Source of the DNA: Chloroflexota bacterium
GTDB taxonomy: Bacteria; Chloroflexota; Limnocylindria; Limnocylindrales; CSP1-4
Reading direction: 5' to 3'
NCBI GenBank assembly: GCA_029778235.1
Contig: JAKOQS010000256.1
Coordinates: 1 to 45,383 of the forward strand
Length of the DNA: 45,383 bases
Shown: positions 33,535 to 43,047 of the stretch, piece after piece
Layout of the letters: every line of letters begins with the position of its first letter
Numbering within the stretch: the first letter of the stretch is position 1
Position numbers and translations under genes: made by a program
The notes under the pieces: model-generated
Told to the model about the DNA's origin: nothing
What the model saw: the letters and a program-made list of their open reading frames with translations, nothing else
Databases searched by the model: none

Positions 33535-34656
33535 TCAGCCGTACCGCTTCCTTGCGAACGCCTCGAGCCGCGCGAGCCCAGCCGCGAACCCGTCCCGGCC
33601 GAAGCCCACCCGGAAGTGGTTCCCCGGGTGGCCGAAGACGGAGCCGGGGGCGATGAGCACGCCCTCCTCCTCGACGAGCGCGGCCGCGAAGGCGTCGATC
33701 GGCTCCTCGGCGTCCAGGCGCGGGAACGCGATGGACCCGCCCCGCGGGGGCGCCCAGGCGAACCGGCCACCGGACCCGGCGATGAGCTCCGCGAACAGCG
33801 CCCGGTTGCCGGCGACGATCGCGCGCGACCGCTCGAGCACCGTCGCGCGTGCGCGCAGCCCGACCAGCGCCAGGATCTCCGACGGGGCGGACGCGCAGAT
33901 CGACGTGTAGTCCTTCAGGCGCGCGCAGCGGTCGATCACCGTCCGGTCGCGCGTCGCGATCCAGCCGATGCGCAGGCCCGCCATCGCGAACGACTTGGAC
34001 ATCACGCCGATGGAGATGCCGCGATCGAGCGCGTCGCACCCCGCGGTCAGCCGGTCGGACGGGTCTGCTTCGAGGTACCGGTAGACCTCGTCGGAGACCA
34101 GGTGGACGCCGGCGTCCGCGCAGACCCGCGCCAGGTCGCGCCAGTCCTCCCGCGAGGGCAGCATGCCCGTCGGGTTGTGCGGGGCGTTGACGACCACGAC
34201 CCGCGTCTCGGGCCGCAGCTCGCGCCTGACCGCCTCCGGGTCCAGCCGCCAGCCGTCGGACTCGTGGAGCTCCAAGAGCGTCACGTCGGCGCCGGCCGAC
34301 CGCGCGACTTCGAACAGCGACTGGTACGCGGGCCACGCGACGATCGCGTGGTCGCCCGGACCGAGGAGCGCGTGGGCGAGCACGTAGATCGCCTCCTCGG
34401 CACCGGCGAAGACGAGCACGTCGTCGGGCGCAGCCGTCTCGTACAGGCCGGCGATCTCCGCGCGGAGGAGCGGATGACCGAGCGATTCGGTGTAGCCGAG
34501 CCGGAGGCCGTCCCAGAGCGCCCGGGCCTCGGGATCCGCTCGCGCGAGCAGCTCGGCCATCGGCCAGCCCTCCACGTCCGACGCGCAGAGGAGGTGTTCG
34601 ACGGCGAACTCCCACCGCGCGAAGAAGCGCTCGAGCGCGAAGTCGGCGATCCGCAT
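33535..34656 (-). CDS. PLP-dependent aminotransferase, class I/II
   Basis: This 373-residue fold-type I enzyme shows LGYTESLGHPLLRAEIAGLY, VFAGAEEAIYVLAHALLGPG, VNAPHNPTGMLPSRE (the NxPHNPTG motif), HLVSDEVYRYLE and the PLP-lysine segment GVMSKSFAMAGLRIGWIATR, with FRVGFGRDGFAAGLARLEAF at the end. It resembles capreomycidine-synthase-like and aspartate-family aminotransferases; the amino donor is not clear. ATG 34656 is preceded by AGGGAG. No partner biosynthesis genes are adjacent. Confidence 0.9.
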   Translation of the reverse strand: MRIADFALERFFARWEFAVEHLLCASDVEGWPMAELLARADPEARALWDGLRLGYTESLGHPLLRAEIAGLYETAAPDDVLVFAGAEEAIYVLAHALLGPGDHAIVAWPAYQSLFEVARSAGADVTLLELHESDGWRLDPEAVRRELRPETRVVVVNAPHNPTGMLPSREDWRDLARVCADAGVHLVSDEVYRYLEADPSDRLTAGCDALDRGISIGVMSKSFAMAGLRIGWIATRDRTVIDRCARLKDYTSICASAPSEILALVGLRARATVLERSRAIVAGNRALFAELIAGSGGRFAWAPPRGGSIAFPRLDAEEPIDAFAAALVEEEGVLIAPGSVFGHPGNHFRVGFGRDGFAAGLARLEAFARKRYG

Positions 34657-34812
34657 TGCTGGCTCCCTGGTGGCGCCGGGGCCTCCGGCGCCGTCGAGCG
34701 TACGCCTCCGCACGCGCCCGTGCCCCGATGCCGCGGATGCCGCGCCGGGCGCGGCGCGTCTCGCCGCCGGTCTTTCGCCCGCCCGCCGCTCCTGTGTGCG
34801 CCCCCGGACGCG

Positions 34813-34845
34813 CCGACGCCGCCGCGATGGTCGCGGCGGCGTCGG
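34813..34845 (-). terminator. Strong 15-bp hairpin after the SHOCT gene
   Basis: 34813-34827 and 34831-34845 are exact complements with a TGG loop. On the minus strand it begins 45 bases after the stop of the PLDc_N-SHOCT gene and separates it from the aminotransferase gene downstream. Confidence 0.65.
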
Positions 34846-34890
34846 TCGGGGCGTGCGGCCGGTGGGCCGGCCCGCGGATCGGCCCTCGGA

Positions 34891-35379
34891 TCAGCTCATG
34901 AGCTTCTTCTTGAGCTCCTCGAACTGCGCGTCGTTGATCGTCCCGGCGTCCTTGAGCTGCTGCAGCTTCGCCAGCTCGTCGGCGGTCGAGACCTGGCTCG
35001 CGGCCTTGTTCGCGGCCTCGGCCTGCGCGATCATCTGGACGTCCTGGGCGGTCACCTTGGGCCGGGTGACGATGTACACCAGGATGGTGATGAACTGGAA
35101 GAAGAAGAGCGCGACGATCCAGATCGCCTTCATGCCGCCGGAGATGTCGTTCCTCCGGAAGATGTCCATGAAGATCGAGATCCAGATCCAGATGTACATG
35201 ATCCAGAAGAACAGGATCACCATCGACCAGATGATGTCCCAGAAGCCCACGGTGCCCGTGTCGACGCGGTTGCAGGCGGCGAGGACGAGCGCGAGCGCCC
35301 CGAGGGGCAGCACGATCCTCGCCCGGCGCGCCGCGGCGCCCAGCGGCGCGAGAAGCCCTGTTCCGATCTCCATGGTCAT
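34891..35379 (-). CDS. PLDc_N-type membrane protein with SHOCT domain and possible lipobox
   Basis: The 162-residue protein begins with a hydrophobic segment ending LVLAAC (possible lipobox, Cys36), then a PLDc_N-like pair of helices rich in Trp, Phe and Ile (FWDIIWSMVILFFWIMYIW and MKAIWIVALFFFQFITILVY), and ends in a SHOCT domain (ADELAKLQQLKDAGTINDAQ then FEELKKKLM). SHOCT modules occur at C-termini of many small membrane proteins and likely aid oligomerisation. Function is unknown. ATG 35379 has GGAGGG upstream; ATG 35373 is an alternative. Confidence 0.8.
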   Translation of the reverse strand: MTMEIGTGLLAPLGAAARRARIVLPLGALALVLAACNRVDTGTVGFWDIIWSMVILFFWIMYIWIWISIFMDIFRRNDISGGMKAIWIVALFFFQFITILVYIVTRPKVTAQDVQMIAQAEAANKAASQVSTADELAKLQQLKDAGTINDAQFEELKKKLMS

Positions 35380-35579
35380 CTCCACCCTCCATCCCCGCTG
35401 CGCGAGGTCCGCCTGACTGTGGCGGGCCACGGGTCCGATGTCAAACTCGGATCTCGGGGCCCGCGACGGCCCGCGCGTCCGGGCGCCGCCCCGGTGCGGT
35501 CGGTCGGCCGCTGCGAGATTGACGCGCCGTCGGCCGGACCGGATGCTACCGGCCACGACCCACGCAGAAGGAGCGTCCC

Positions 35580-35999
35580 ATGAGCATGAAACCCGTCGGC
35601 AGCGGCACGAAGGACGATCCCTGGCAGCTCACCACGCCGCCCGGGACGTCCGCCTACACGATGTGGCGGGACGAGGCGGCCGACCCGCCCGCCCTCGTCT
35701 GCCAGGTCGGATCGACGCAGCTCCGGTACCACCTGCGGTGCATCGAGGACCTGCACGCGATGCTCGTGGCCCACGGAGGCTGGATGGCGCTCGGGGCCGC
35801 CGACGAGCAGAAGTCGGCGGCGGATGGGACCGTCGAGGCTTGGGGGCGCTCGCCCGACAACCCGGTCGGCGGCTGGTACGGCCTGCGGAAGGGGTACCGC
35901 GGCCGGTTCGGCATGTACGTCCCGCCCCTGCTCGAGGCGCTCGGGCTCGCCGAGCTCACCCACGAGCCGAAGAACAACCGGATGCGGGCGCGGACCTGA
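35580..35999 (+). CDS. Conserved small soluble protein, function unknown (possibly DUF6855)
   Basis: The 139-residue protein begins GSGTKDDPWQLTTPPGTSAY and contains DPPALVCQVGSTQLRYHLR, WMALGAADEQK, GTVEAWGRSPDNPVGGWYGL and RGRFGMYVPPLLEALGLAEL. I recall near-identical proteins widely in actinobacteria and other high-GC soil bacteria, without known function; the DUF6855 name is from memory. AAGGAG sits seven bases ahead of ATG 35580. High conservation across phyla suggests transfer or a general role. It is monocistronic. Confidence 0.75.
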   Translation: MSMKPVGSGTKDDPWQLTTPPGTSAYTMWRDEAADPPALVCQVGSTQLRYHLRCIEDLHAMLVAHGGWMALGAADEQKSAADGTVEAWGRSPDNPVGGWYGLRKGYRGRFGMYVPPLLEALGLAELTHEPKNNRMRART

Positions 36000-36005
36000 C
36001 GCACC

Positions 36006-36035
36006 GGGCGCCCCTCCCCACGCGATGGGGCGCCC
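36006..36035. terminator. Bidirectional hairpin between the small conserved gene and galT
   Basis: 36006-36014 and 36027-36035 form a perfect 9-bp stem of G and C around a 12-base loop, between two convergent stop codons (35999 and 36047). Confidence 0.6.
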
Positions 36036-36046
36036 TCTCGCTCGCG

Positions 36047-37096
36047 TCAGGCGCCGGTCGATCCGGCGGCCGCGGCGACCGATGCCCCGCGGAGCCGCTC
36101 TGCGGCCTCCTCCGCGGAGATGTCGCGCTGGGGTTCTGACATCAGCTCGTAGCCGACCATGAACTTCCGCACGGTCGCGCCGAGCATCGGCGGGTAGAAG
36201 TGCGCGTGGAGCTGCCAGTGCGCCGTCGATCCGGGCACGTACGGCGCCTGGTGCCAGCCCATCGAGTAGGGGAACGCGATGTCGAAGAGGTCGTCGTAGC
36301 GCGCCACGAGCGCCGTGAGGACGGCCGCGAGCCCGTCGCGCCGGACGTCGTCGAGGTCCGCCAGGCGGGCGGTCGGCCGCCGCGGGACGACGAGCGTCTC
36401 GAACGGCCAGGTCGCCCAGAACGGGACGATCACCAGCCAGTCGTCCGTGGCGGAGACGACCCGAGGCCCGTCGCCGTCCTGCTCCGCGTAGTCGAGCAGG
36501 AGGTTCCGGCCATGGCGCGCGTGGTGGTCGCGCTGCGCCGCGTCCTCCCGGGCTGGCTCCCGCGGGATCGACGACTCGGCCCAGATCTGCCCGTGCGGGT
36601 GCGGGTTGCTCGCGCCCATGAGCTCGCCCCGGTTCTCGAAGACCTGCACCCACCGGTAGCGACGGCCGAGCTCCTCGGACTGCTCCGCCCAGACGTCCAC
36701 CACCCGGCGGGCCTCCACCTCTGTCATGTGGCCGAGGTCGAGGTCGTGGCGCGGCGTGAAGCAGATGACGCGGCATGTGCCCGGCTCCGCCTCGGCCCGG
36801 AGGAGCCCGTCCTCGAAGGCCCACTCGGGGGTGGACGCCCGGAGCGCCGCAAAGTCGTTGTCGAAGACGAAGGTCGCCTCGTACGCAGGGTTCCTCGCCC
36901 CGTTCGCGCGGACGTTGCCCGGGCACAGGTAGCACCCCGGATCGAACGTCGGGCGCGTGGGCCGGGCCGTCGCCTCCGCGCGGCCCAGCCATGGCCGCTT
37001 CGTGCGGCCCGTCGAGACGAGCACCCACTCCCGCGTCAGCGGGTTGTACCGCCGGTGCGGCTCCGCGAGCATCGGATCGGTCAGCCCCACCGTCAC
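36047..37096 (-). CDS. galT: Galactose-1-phosphate uridylyltransferase
   Basis: The 349-residue enzyme has the zinc-type N-terminal cysteines ([14 protein letters not shown]), [23 protein letters not shown], the [20 protein letters not shown] segment with the active-site His-Pro-His-Gly-Gln, and the second-domain [12 protein letters not shown] and [10 protein letters not shown]. It swaps UMP between UDP-glucose and galactose 1-phosphate in the Leloir pathway. GTG 37096 overlaps the DeoR stop by four bases (GTGA). GalK and GalE are not in the window. Coupling to a DeoR regulator and the divergent sugar transporter suggests galactose or a galactoside is the substrate. Confidence 0.94.
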   Translation of the reverse strand: MTVGLTDPMLAEPHRRYNPLTREWVLVSTGRTKRPWLGRAEATARPTRPTFDPGCYLCPGNVRANGARNPAYEATFVFDNDFAALRASTPEWAFEDGLLRAEAEPGTCRVICFTPRHDLDLGHMTEVEARRVVDVWAEQSEELGRRYRWVQVFENRGELMGASNPHPHGQIWAESSIPREPAREDAAQRDHHARHGRNLLLDYAEQDGDGPRVVSATDDWLVIVPFWATWPFETLVVPRRPTARLADLDDVRRDGLAAVLTALVARYDDLFDIAFPYSMGWHQAPYVPGSTAHWQLHAHFYPPMLGATVRKFMVGYELMSEPQRDISAEEAAERLRGASVAAAAGSTGA

Positions 37097-37893
37097 GCCA
37101 CCTCCGCGACCGGCGCGCCGGTCGGATCGACGAGGACCAGCTCGCGCACCTGCGTCGTCAGCTCCGCGCGCGCGTCCGTCTCGAGGCCCACGTCCGACAC
37201 GAGGATGTCCGCCTGATCGAGCCGCGCGAACGAGCTGATCCCGATGACGCCCCACTTCGTGTGGTCGGCGACGATGATCAGCCGGCGACCGGCCTCCACC
37301 AGGGCGCGATCGGTCTCGGCCTCGAGGATGTTCGGGGTCGTGAAGCCGGTCTTCGACTCCATCCCGTGGACCCCCATGAACACGAGGTCCAGGTGGACCG
37401 TGCGGAGCGCGGCGACCGCGAACGGCCCCACGAGCGCGTCCGACGGCGTCCGCACGCCCCCGGTCAGGATGATCGTCTGGTCCGGCCGGCCGGCGCGGTA
37501 CATCACGTCGGCGACGGGGACGGAATTCGTCACGATCGTCAGCCCCGGGACGTCCGTCAGCCGGCGCGCGAGAGCATGGGTGGTGGTCCCTGCCGACAGC
37601 GCGATCGCGCTGCCGGGCTCCACCAGCCGTGCCGCGGCCGCCGCGATCGCCGTCTTCTCGCGCTCCTGCATCGTGGACTTCACGGCGAAGCCCGGTTCGA
37701 AGAGGGTCCCCTCCGACGCGGTCGTCGCGCCGCCGTGGACCTTCTCGAGGAGTCCCAGGTCGTGGAGCGTCTCCAGGTCGCGCCGGATCGTCATGTCTGA
37801 GACGCCGAGCTCCCGGACGAGGTCCGAGACGCGGACCGCGCCGTCCTCCCGGATCCGGTCCAGGATGTACGCCTGTCGCTGCTTCGCGAGCAC
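37093..37893 (-). CDS. DeoR-family transcriptional regulator of sugar use
   Basis: The 266-residue regulator has the DeoR helix-turn-helix at the N-terminus ([20 protein letters not shown], then [19 protein letters not shown]) and the C-terminal sugar-phosphate-sensing domain ([54 protein letters not shown]). I choose GTG 37893 because GAGGGGAG lies six bases upstream and residues then match the usual DeoR start; ATG 37929 lacks a ribosome site. It is divergent from the transporter genes, and the perfect inverted repeat in their promoter is a likely target. Confidence 0.92.
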   Translation of the reverse strand: MLAKQRQAYILDRIREDGAVRVSDLVRELGVSDMTIRRDLETLHDLGLLEKVHGGATTASEGTLFEPGFAVKSTMQEREKTAIAAAAARLVEPGSAIALSAGTTTHALARRLTDVPGLTIVTNSVPVADVMYRAGRPDQTIILTGGVRTPSDALVGPFAVAALRTVHLDLVFMGVHGMESKTGFTTPNILEAETDRALVEAGRRLIIVADHTKWGVIGISSFARLDQADILVSDVGLETDARAELTTQVRELVLVDPTGAPVAEVA

Positions 37894-38020
37894 CGTCGCT
37901 CCCCTCGCCGCCGGCCCCTGGTCCTTCATGGGCGTGAACCGGGCGACCGTGACGTCCAACAGATTGCGCCAGATTTCCACAGAGGTCAACGTCGAAGTCA
38001 CGAAAAGGCCCGTCCGGGGC

Positions 38021-38050
38021 TTGACACGGCCCGATCCGGGCCGTGACAAT
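38021..38050 (+). promoter_or_regulatory. Promoter of the sugar transporter operon
   Basis: A perfect -35 TTGACA (38021-38026) and GACAAT (38045-38050, four of six) lie 18 bases apart. RNA would start near 38057, about 48 bases ahead of ATG 38105 and its GGAGGG ribosome site. Confidence 0.6.
38025..38045. promoter_or_regulatory. Operator-like inverted repeat inside the transporter promoter
   Basis: CACGGCCCG (38025-38033) and CGGGCCGTG (38037-38045) are exact complements with spacer ATC, filling the space between -35 and -10. A repressor bound here would exclude polymerase. DeoR, coded next to it, is the obvious candidate. Confidence 0.55.
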
Positions 38051-38104
38051 CGGGTCGTCCATGTCGGTTTCTGTTGAAGCCCGACTGACAAGAGGAGGGT
38101 TCAC

Positions 38105-39478
38105 ATGTCCATGTCCATGCGCGGGCGCGGCGGACGCCTGGGCGCGCTCGTCGCGATCGCCCTCGTGGTCGCGGCGTGCTCCAGCTCAGCGACGCAGGCG
38201 CCCGCCACGCAGGCCCCGGCATCGGAGGCGCCCGCCACGCAGGCGCCGGCGACGCAGGCGCCCGCCACCCAGGCCCCCGCGGAGTCAGCGGCCGCCGGCC
38301 TCGGCGAGACGAGCCTCGGCTCCAACGAGAGCGACGAGAAGCCGAAGGCCGCGGTCCAGGCGATCGTCGACTACTGCCAGCAGAAGGCCGGCATCACGGT
38401 CAAGGTCAACACGACCGACCACAACACCTTCCAGAACCAGATCAGCTCGTACCTGCAGGGGACGCCGGACGACGTCGTGAAGTGGTTCGCCGGCAACCGC
38501 GTCCGCTTCTTCGCGTCGCAGGGCCTCCTGTCCCCGATCGATGACGTCTGGGCCAAGATCGAGCAGTACCAGACGCCGGGCCTCAAGGCCGCGTCGCTCG
38601 GCACGGACGGAAAGGCGTACTTCGTCCCGGTCTACAACTACCCGTGGGTCGTCATGTACCGGAAGAGCCTGTTCGACGAGAAGGGCTACACGGTCCCCAA
38701 GACGATCGACGAGTTCATCGCCCTCGGCGACAAGATGAAGGCCGACGGCATCGTCCCGCTCGCGTTCGGCGACAAGGACGGCTGGCCGGCGATGGGCACC
38801 TTCGACATCCTCAACATGCGGATGAACGGCTACGACTTCCACATCGGCCTCATGGAAGGCCGCGAGAAGTGGACCGACCCGCGCGTCAAGGCCGTCTTCG
38901 AGAAGTGGGCGGAGCTCCTCCCGTACTTCCAGGAGGGCGCCCCCGGCCGCACGTGGCAGGACGCCGCGAAGGCCGCGCTCGTCGACAAGAAGGCCGCCAT
39001 GTACTTCCTCGGCACCTTCGCCCTCGAGCAGGCCGGCGATGCCGCCTCCGACGTCGGCTTCTTCACCTTCCCGCTCTTCGGCAACGAGTGGGACGCCGAG
39101 AAGGCGATCGACGCCCCGATCGACGGCTTTATGCTCAGCGCCAACCCGAAGAACCCCGAGGCGGCCAAGGCCTTCCTCGAGTGCGTCGGATCGCCCGAGG
39201 CCCAGGTGGTCTACGTGACCAGCCCCGGCATCGGCAGCGTCGCCGTCTCGCCGATGGCCGACACCAGCGGCTACACGGACGCCCAGAAGCTCAACGCCGA
39301 GGTCCTCAAGAGCGCCGGCAACATCGCCCAGTTCCTCGACCGCGACGCGCGCGCGGACTTCGCGGGCCCGTCCGGCATGCAGGGCTTCCTCCTGAGCTTC
39401 CTCAACGACCCGGGCCAGAACCTGGACACGTTCCTCAACGACATCCAGACCTACTACGACTCGCTGCCGCCGCAGTGA
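38105..39478 (+). CDS. ABC transporter sugar-binding lipoprotein (CUT1, solute-binding family 1)
   Basis: The 457-residue precursor has a signal peptide with lipobox VVAAC (Cys25), six 5-residue Ala-Thr-Gln-Ala-Pro-type repeats as a linker (29-58), and a family 1 binding domain ([75 protein letters not shown]). It captures a carbohydrate outside the cell and hands it to the two permeases encoded next. The exact sugar is unknown; galT and DeoR suggest a galactose-containing one, while the neighbouring glp genes suggest glycerol or glycerophosphate compounds as an alternative. GGAGGG precedes ATG 38105. Confidence 0.93.
   Translation: MSMSMRGRGGRLGALVAIALVVAACSSSATQAPATQAPASEAPATQAPATQAPATQAPAESAAAGLGETSLGSNESDEKPKAAVQAIVDYCQQKAGITVKVNTTDHNTFQNQISSYLQGTPDDVVKWFAGNRVRFFASQGLLSPIDDVWAKIEQYQTPGLKAASLGTDGKAYFVPVYNYPWVVMYRKSLFDEKGYTVPKTIDEFIALGDKMKADGIVPLAFGDKDGWPAMGTFDILNMRMNGYDFHIGLMEGREKWTDPRVKAVFEKWAELLPYFQEGAPGRTWQDAAKAALVDKKAAMYFLGTFALEQAGDAASDVGFFTFPLFGNEWDAEKAIDAPIDGFMLSANPKNPEAAKAFLECVGSPEAQVVYVTSPGIGSVAVSPMADTSGYTDAQKLNAEVLKSAGNIAQFLDRDARADFAGPSGMQGFLLSFLNDPGQNLDTFLNDIQTYYDSLPPQ
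38189..38278 (+). repeat. 15-bp tandem repeats in the lipoprotein linker
   Basis: Six imperfect 15-bp units encode the Ala-Thr-Gln-Ala-Pro linker of the binding protein. In-frame changes in number would only change tether length. Confidence 0.75.
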
Positions 39479-39484
39479 TGTCGG

Positions 39485-39509
39485 CGCGGGGCTGAAATCC
39501 GACCCCGCG
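39485..39509 (+). promoter_or_regulatory. Intercistronic hairpin after the binding-protein gene
   Basis: 39485-39491 and 39503-39509 form a 7-bp all-GC stem around an 11-base loop, seven bases after the binding-protein stop. Such hairpins usually stabilise or partly terminate the first message, giving more binding protein than permease. Confidence 0.5.
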
Positions 39510-39520
39510 TGACCTAGGAT
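39492..39520 (+). promoter_or_regulatory. Possible internal leaderless promoter for the permease genes
   Basis: CTGAAA (39492-39497, four of six) and TAGGAT (39515-39520) are 17 bases apart, and the -10 ends six bases before GTG 39527, which has no ribosome site. It overlaps the hairpin. Confidence 0.4.
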
Positions 39521-39526
39521 GGCCGC

Positions 39527-40507
39527 GTGAGCACGACGCGACCCTCGAGCGCCACCCCGCCGGCGTCCGCCGGCGGGGTGGCGCCGTCTCGCCCGGCGAA
39601 GGCGAAGAAGGTCAAGCACTACAGCCTGCTGACGCGCCGCGACCGCCTGACCCTGTGGCTCATGGCGGGGATCCCGACCTTCCTCGTCCTGTTCTTCATC
39701 ATCACGCCGACGGTCGCCTCGATCATCCTCTCGTTCACGAGCTGGAGCGGCATCGGCGGACTCGACAAGATCAAGTTCATCGGGCTGAAGAACTACACCG
39801 ACCTCTTCACGATCTACAAGCCGTTCTGGCCCGCCGTCCAGCACAACGTCATCTGGCTCGTCTTCTTCCTCGTCCTCGCGACGCCGCTCGGGATGTTCCT
39901 GGCGGTCCTTCTCGACAAGAACATCCGCGGGACGCGCTTCTACCAAGGCGCGCTGTACATGCCGGTCGTCCTGTCGCTCGCGATCATCGGCTTCATCTGG
40001 GAGCTGATCTACGCGCCGGACTACGGCCTCCTCAACACGATCCTCGGGCGGACGGAGCAGGGGAACCAGATCTCCTGGCTCGGCGACCCGCGGATCAACC
40101 TCTTCGCGATCCTGGTGGCCGCGAGCTGGCGCCAGGTGGGCTACGTGATGGTCCTCTACCTGGCGGGGCTCAAGGCCGTGGATCCGTCTCTGCGGGAGGC
40201 TGCGGCGATCGACGGCGCGAGCGAGAGACAGACGTTCTTCCGCGTCGTCTTCCCCGTGATGCGGCCGATCAACATCGTCGTGCTCGTCATCACGGTGATC
40301 GAGTCGCTCCGCGCGTTCGACCTCGCGTTCATCACGAACAAGGGCCTCAACGGCCTTGAGCTGCTCTCCACTCTCGTGACGAACAACATCATCGGCGAGA
40401 CCAGCCGCATCGGGTTCGGGTCGGCCATCGCGGTCGTCCTGCTGGTGGTCGCGGTCGGGCCGATCATCTTCTACCTGGTCCGCGCCCTCCGGGAGGAGAA
40501 CGAGTGA
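39527..40507 (+). CDS. ABC sugar transporter permease (MalF/UgpA type)
   Basis: The 326-residue permease has a charged N-terminus rich in Lys, six membrane helices (first at about 43-65: LWLMAGIPTFLVLFFIITP), and the EAA coupling loop REAAAIDGASERQTFFRVVF (about 222-241), which contacts the ATPase. With the next gene it forms the heterodimeric channel of a CUT1 importer. GTG 39527 has no ribosome site but lies six bases after a TANNNT box. No ATP-binding subunit is encoded in this cluster, so a shared MsmX/MsmK-like ATPase elsewhere is likely. Confidence 0.93.
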   Translation: MSTTRPSSATPPASAGGVAPSRPAKAKKVKHYSLLTRRDRLTLWLMAGIPTFLVLFFIITPTVASIILSFTSWSGIGGLDKIKFIGLKNYTDLFTIYKPFWPAVQHNVIWLVFFLVLATPLGMFLAVLLDKNIRGTRFYQGALYMPVVLSLAIIGFIWELIYAPDYGLLNTILGRTEQGNQISWLGDPRINLFAILVAASWRQVGYVMVLYLAGLKAVDPSLREAAAIDGASERQTFFRVVFPVMRPINIVVLVITVIESLRAFDLAFITNKGLNGLELLSTLVTNNIIGETSRIGFGSAIAVVLLVVAVGPIIFYLVRALREENE

Positions 40508-41421
40508 CCGAGATGGCGGGCTCCTACCAGCAGTCATCGGCGGCGGCGAGCGCCCGGCGCAGGAAGCAGATGCGCCGCGCCGTCCTCCAGGCGTTCCTCA
40601 TCACGATGAGCGTCATCTGGCTCCTGCCGATCCTCTGGGCGTTCTACACGTCCCTCCGACCCTACGCGGACACCGCGGGCGACCCGCGCGGCTACGTCTC
40701 GATCGGCGGCGCGTACAACTTCCAGAACTACATCGACTCCTGGACGAAGGGCAACATCCCGCTCTACTTCCTCAACACCGTCATCATCCTGGTCCCGGCG
40801 GTCGTCCTCGTGCTCTTCTTCGCCTCGATGATGGCCTTCACGGTGTCGCGGTACAGCTGGCGGCTCAACCTCACGCTGCTCATGCTGTTCACGGCGGCCA
40901 ACCTGCTCCCGCCGCAGGTCATCATCACGCCGCTCTTCCGGATGTTCCTCATCCTGCCGCTGCCGCCGATCCTCAGCGACAACGGCCTCTTCTACGACCA
41001 GTACTTCGGGATCACGACGATCCACGTCGCCTTCCAGCTGGGCTTCTGTACCTTCGTGCTGTCCAACTACATGAAGACCCTGCCGAAGGAGCTCAACGAG
41101 GCCGCCGTCGTGGATGGTGCGAGCGTGTGGCGCACGTACTGGAGCGTGATCCTCCCGCTCACGCGGCCGGCGCTCGCTGCGCTGGCGACGCTCCAGGTCA
41201 CGTGGATCTACAACGACTTCTTCTGGGCCCTCGTGCTCATGAAGACGGGCGCCAAGCTGCCGATCACCTCGGCCCTGAACAACCTCAAGGGCGAGTTCTT
41301 CGTGAACTACAACCTGATCGCAGCCGGCTCGATCCTGGTCGCGATCCCGACGCTGGTGGTCTTCTTCGCGCTCCAGAAGCAGTTCATCAGCGGCCTGACG
41401 CTCGGCTCCACCAAGGGGTAG
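40504..41421 (+). CDS. ABC sugar transporter permease (MalG/UgpE type)
   Basis: The 305-residue partner permease begins at GTG 40504, overlapping the stop of the previous gene by four bases (GTGA). It has six helices (first about 24-45: VLQAFLITMSVIWLLPILWA) and the EAA loop LNEAAVVDGASVWRTYWSVI. The ending SGLTLGSTKG is the standard MalG/UgpE C-terminus. Transcription ends in the convergent region with glpK, which contains the repeated string GCGTCGGGCG (41431 and 41449) and a complementary segment near 41489-41502 that can form imperfect hairpins. Confidence 0.93.
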   Translation: MTEMAGSYQQSSAAASARRRKQMRRAVLQAFLITMSVIWLLPILWAFYTSLRPYADTAGDPRGYVSIGGAYNFQNYIDSWTKGNIPLYFLNTVIILVPAVVLVLFFASMMAFTVSRYSWRLNLTLLMLFTAANLLPPQVIITPLFRMFLILPLPPILSDNGLFYDQYFGITTIHVAFQLGFCTFVLSNYMKTLPKELNEAAVVDGASVWRTYWSVILPLTRPALAALATLQVTWIYNDFFWALVLMKTGAKLPITSALNNLKGEFFVNYNLIAAGSILVAIPTLVVFFALQKQFISGLTLGSTKG

Positions 41422-41428
41422 GCCCGCG

Positions 41429-41502
41429 CCGCGTCGGGCGGGCGCAGCGCGTCGGGCGTCGCGCGGCTCCCACCCCCTGCGGCTCGCCGCGCCCGCCGAC
41501 GC
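41429..41502. terminator. Imperfect long hairpin between permease gene and glpK
   Basis: GCGTCGGGCGGGCGC (41431-41445) is nearly complementary to the segment 41489-41502, with one base missing, leaving a loop of about 43 bases; a second copy of GCGTCGGGCG at 41449-41458 offers an alternative pairing. It probably terminates one or both convergent operons. Confidence 0.3.
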
Positions 41503-41539
41503 GCAGACCGCACCCCTGGCGGGTCCGTGACGTGGAGTC

Positions 41540-43045
41540 TCAGTCCTCGGCGGCCCAGCCCCTCGATCGTTCCACCGCGCGGCGCCAGCCGCGCATCCGA
41601 CGTTCGCGCTCGTCGGCCGCCATCCGCGGCTCGAACCGGCGGTCCAGCCGCCACGTGGCCGTCGCCTCGGCCGCGTCCCGCCAGACGCCGGTGGCGATCC
41701 CGGCGAGAAGTGCCGCGCCGAGAGCCGTCGTCTCGGTGACGACCGGCCGCTCGACGGGCACGCCGAGCAGGTCCGCCTGGAGCTGGAGGAGCCGGTCGTT
41801 CACGGCGGCGCCGCCGTCCACGCGCACGACGTCCAGGCGCTCGCCCGTGTCGGCCTCCATCGCCTCCAGGACGTCGTACACCTGGTAGGCGATCGAATCG
41901 ATCGTCGCCCGCGCGAGGTGCGCCAGCGTGGTCCCGCGGGTGAGGCCCACGATCGTCCCGCGGGCCGAGGCGTCCCAGTACGGGGCGCCGAGGCCCACGA
42001 ACGCCGGCACGAGGTAGACGCCCTGCGTGTCGTCCACCTCCTCCGCCAGCGCCTCGATGTCGCCCGCGCTCTCGATCGCGCGGAGGCCGTCGCGGAACCA
42101 CTGGACGGCCGCCCCCGCGATGAAGACGGCGCCCTCCAGGGCATACGAGACGGGACCGCCGGGCCCGAGGCGCCACGCGACGGTGGTGAGCAGGCCGTTC
42201 TTGGAGGCGACCGGCCGATCGCCGGTGTCGAGCAACAGGAAGGCGCCGGTCCCGTACGTGTTCTTCGCCCGGCCGTCCGTCAGGCAGCCCTGGCCGAAGA
42301 GCGCCCCCTGCTGGTCGCCGATCGCCGATGCGATGGGCACTGTGGCCCCGAGGACCGACGCGTCCGTCTCACCGTACACCTCCGACGAGGCGCGGACCTC
42401 GGGGAGGACGGCCATCGGCACGCCGGCGATCCGGCACAGCTCCTCGTCCCACGCGAGGCGGTGGATGTCGAAGAGGAGGGTCCGGCTCGCGTTGCTCACG
42501 TCCGTCACGTGGACGCGGCCCCCGGTGAGCCGCCAGATGAGGAACGAGTCGATCGTCCCCGCCGCCAGCTCGCCGCGCTCGGCGCGCGCCCGGAGGCCGG
42601 GCTGCGCGTCGAGGATGTGGGCGATCTTGGGCCCGGAGAAATAGGCGTCGAGAGGGAGGCCGGTGCGCTCGCGGAACAGCGGCTCGTGGCCGTCGGCGCG
42701 CAGGCGGTCCACGGCGGGCGCCGTGATCCGGCTCTGCCACACGATCGCGTCGGCGACGGGCCGCCCCGTCGTCCGCTCCCAGACGACGACCGTCTCGCGC
42801 TGGTTCGTGATCCCGATGGCGGCGAGGTCGCCCGCCCGCAGGTCCGCCGCCGCGAGCGCCTCGCGCGCCGAGCGCAGCTGGGACGCCCAGATCGCCTCCG
42901 GATCGTGCGTCACGTGCCCGGGCGACGGGAAGACCTGGGGGAACTCGTGCTGCGCGGAGGAGAAGGGGAGGCCGTCGCGATCGAAGACGATCGCGCGCGA
43001 GGACGTGGTGCCCTGGTCGAGCGCCAGGACGTGCGTGCGCACCAC
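41540..43045 (-). CDS. glpK: Glycerol kinase
   Basis: The 501-residue FGGY-family kinase has [46 protein letters not shown], the glycerol-site [33 protein letters not shown], and [20 protein letters not shown], all standard for GlpK. It phosphorylates glycerol to glycerol 3-phosphate, which GlpD then oxidises. GTG 43045 is two bases after the GlpD stop and has GGAGG seven bases upstream within the end of glpD; GTG 43042 is possible. Length is normal. Confidence 0.97.
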   Translation of the reverse strand: MVRTHVLALDQGTTSSRAIVFDRDGLPFSSAQHEFPQVFPSPGHVTHDPEAIWASQLRSAREALAAADLRAGDLAAIGITNQRETVVVWERTTGRPVADAIVWQSRITAPAVDRLRADGHEPLFRERTGLPLDAYFSGPKIAHILDAQPGLRARAERGELAAGTIDSFLIWRLTGGRVHVTDVSNASRTLLFDIHRLAWDEELCRIAGVPMAVLPEVRASSEVYGETDASVLGATVPIASAIGDQQGALFGQGCLTDGRAKNTYGTGAFLLLDTGDRPVASKNGLLTTVAWRLGPGGPVSYALEGAVFIAGAAVQWFRDGLRAIESAGDIEALAEEVDDTQGVYLVPAFVGLGAPYWDASARGTIVGLTRGTTLAHLARATIDSIAYQVYDVLEAMEADTGERLDVVRVDGGAAVNDRLLQLQADLLGVPVERPVVTETTALGAALLAGIATGVWRDAAEATATWRLDRRFEPRMAADERERRMRGWRRAVERSRGWAAED

Positions 43046-43047
43046 GC

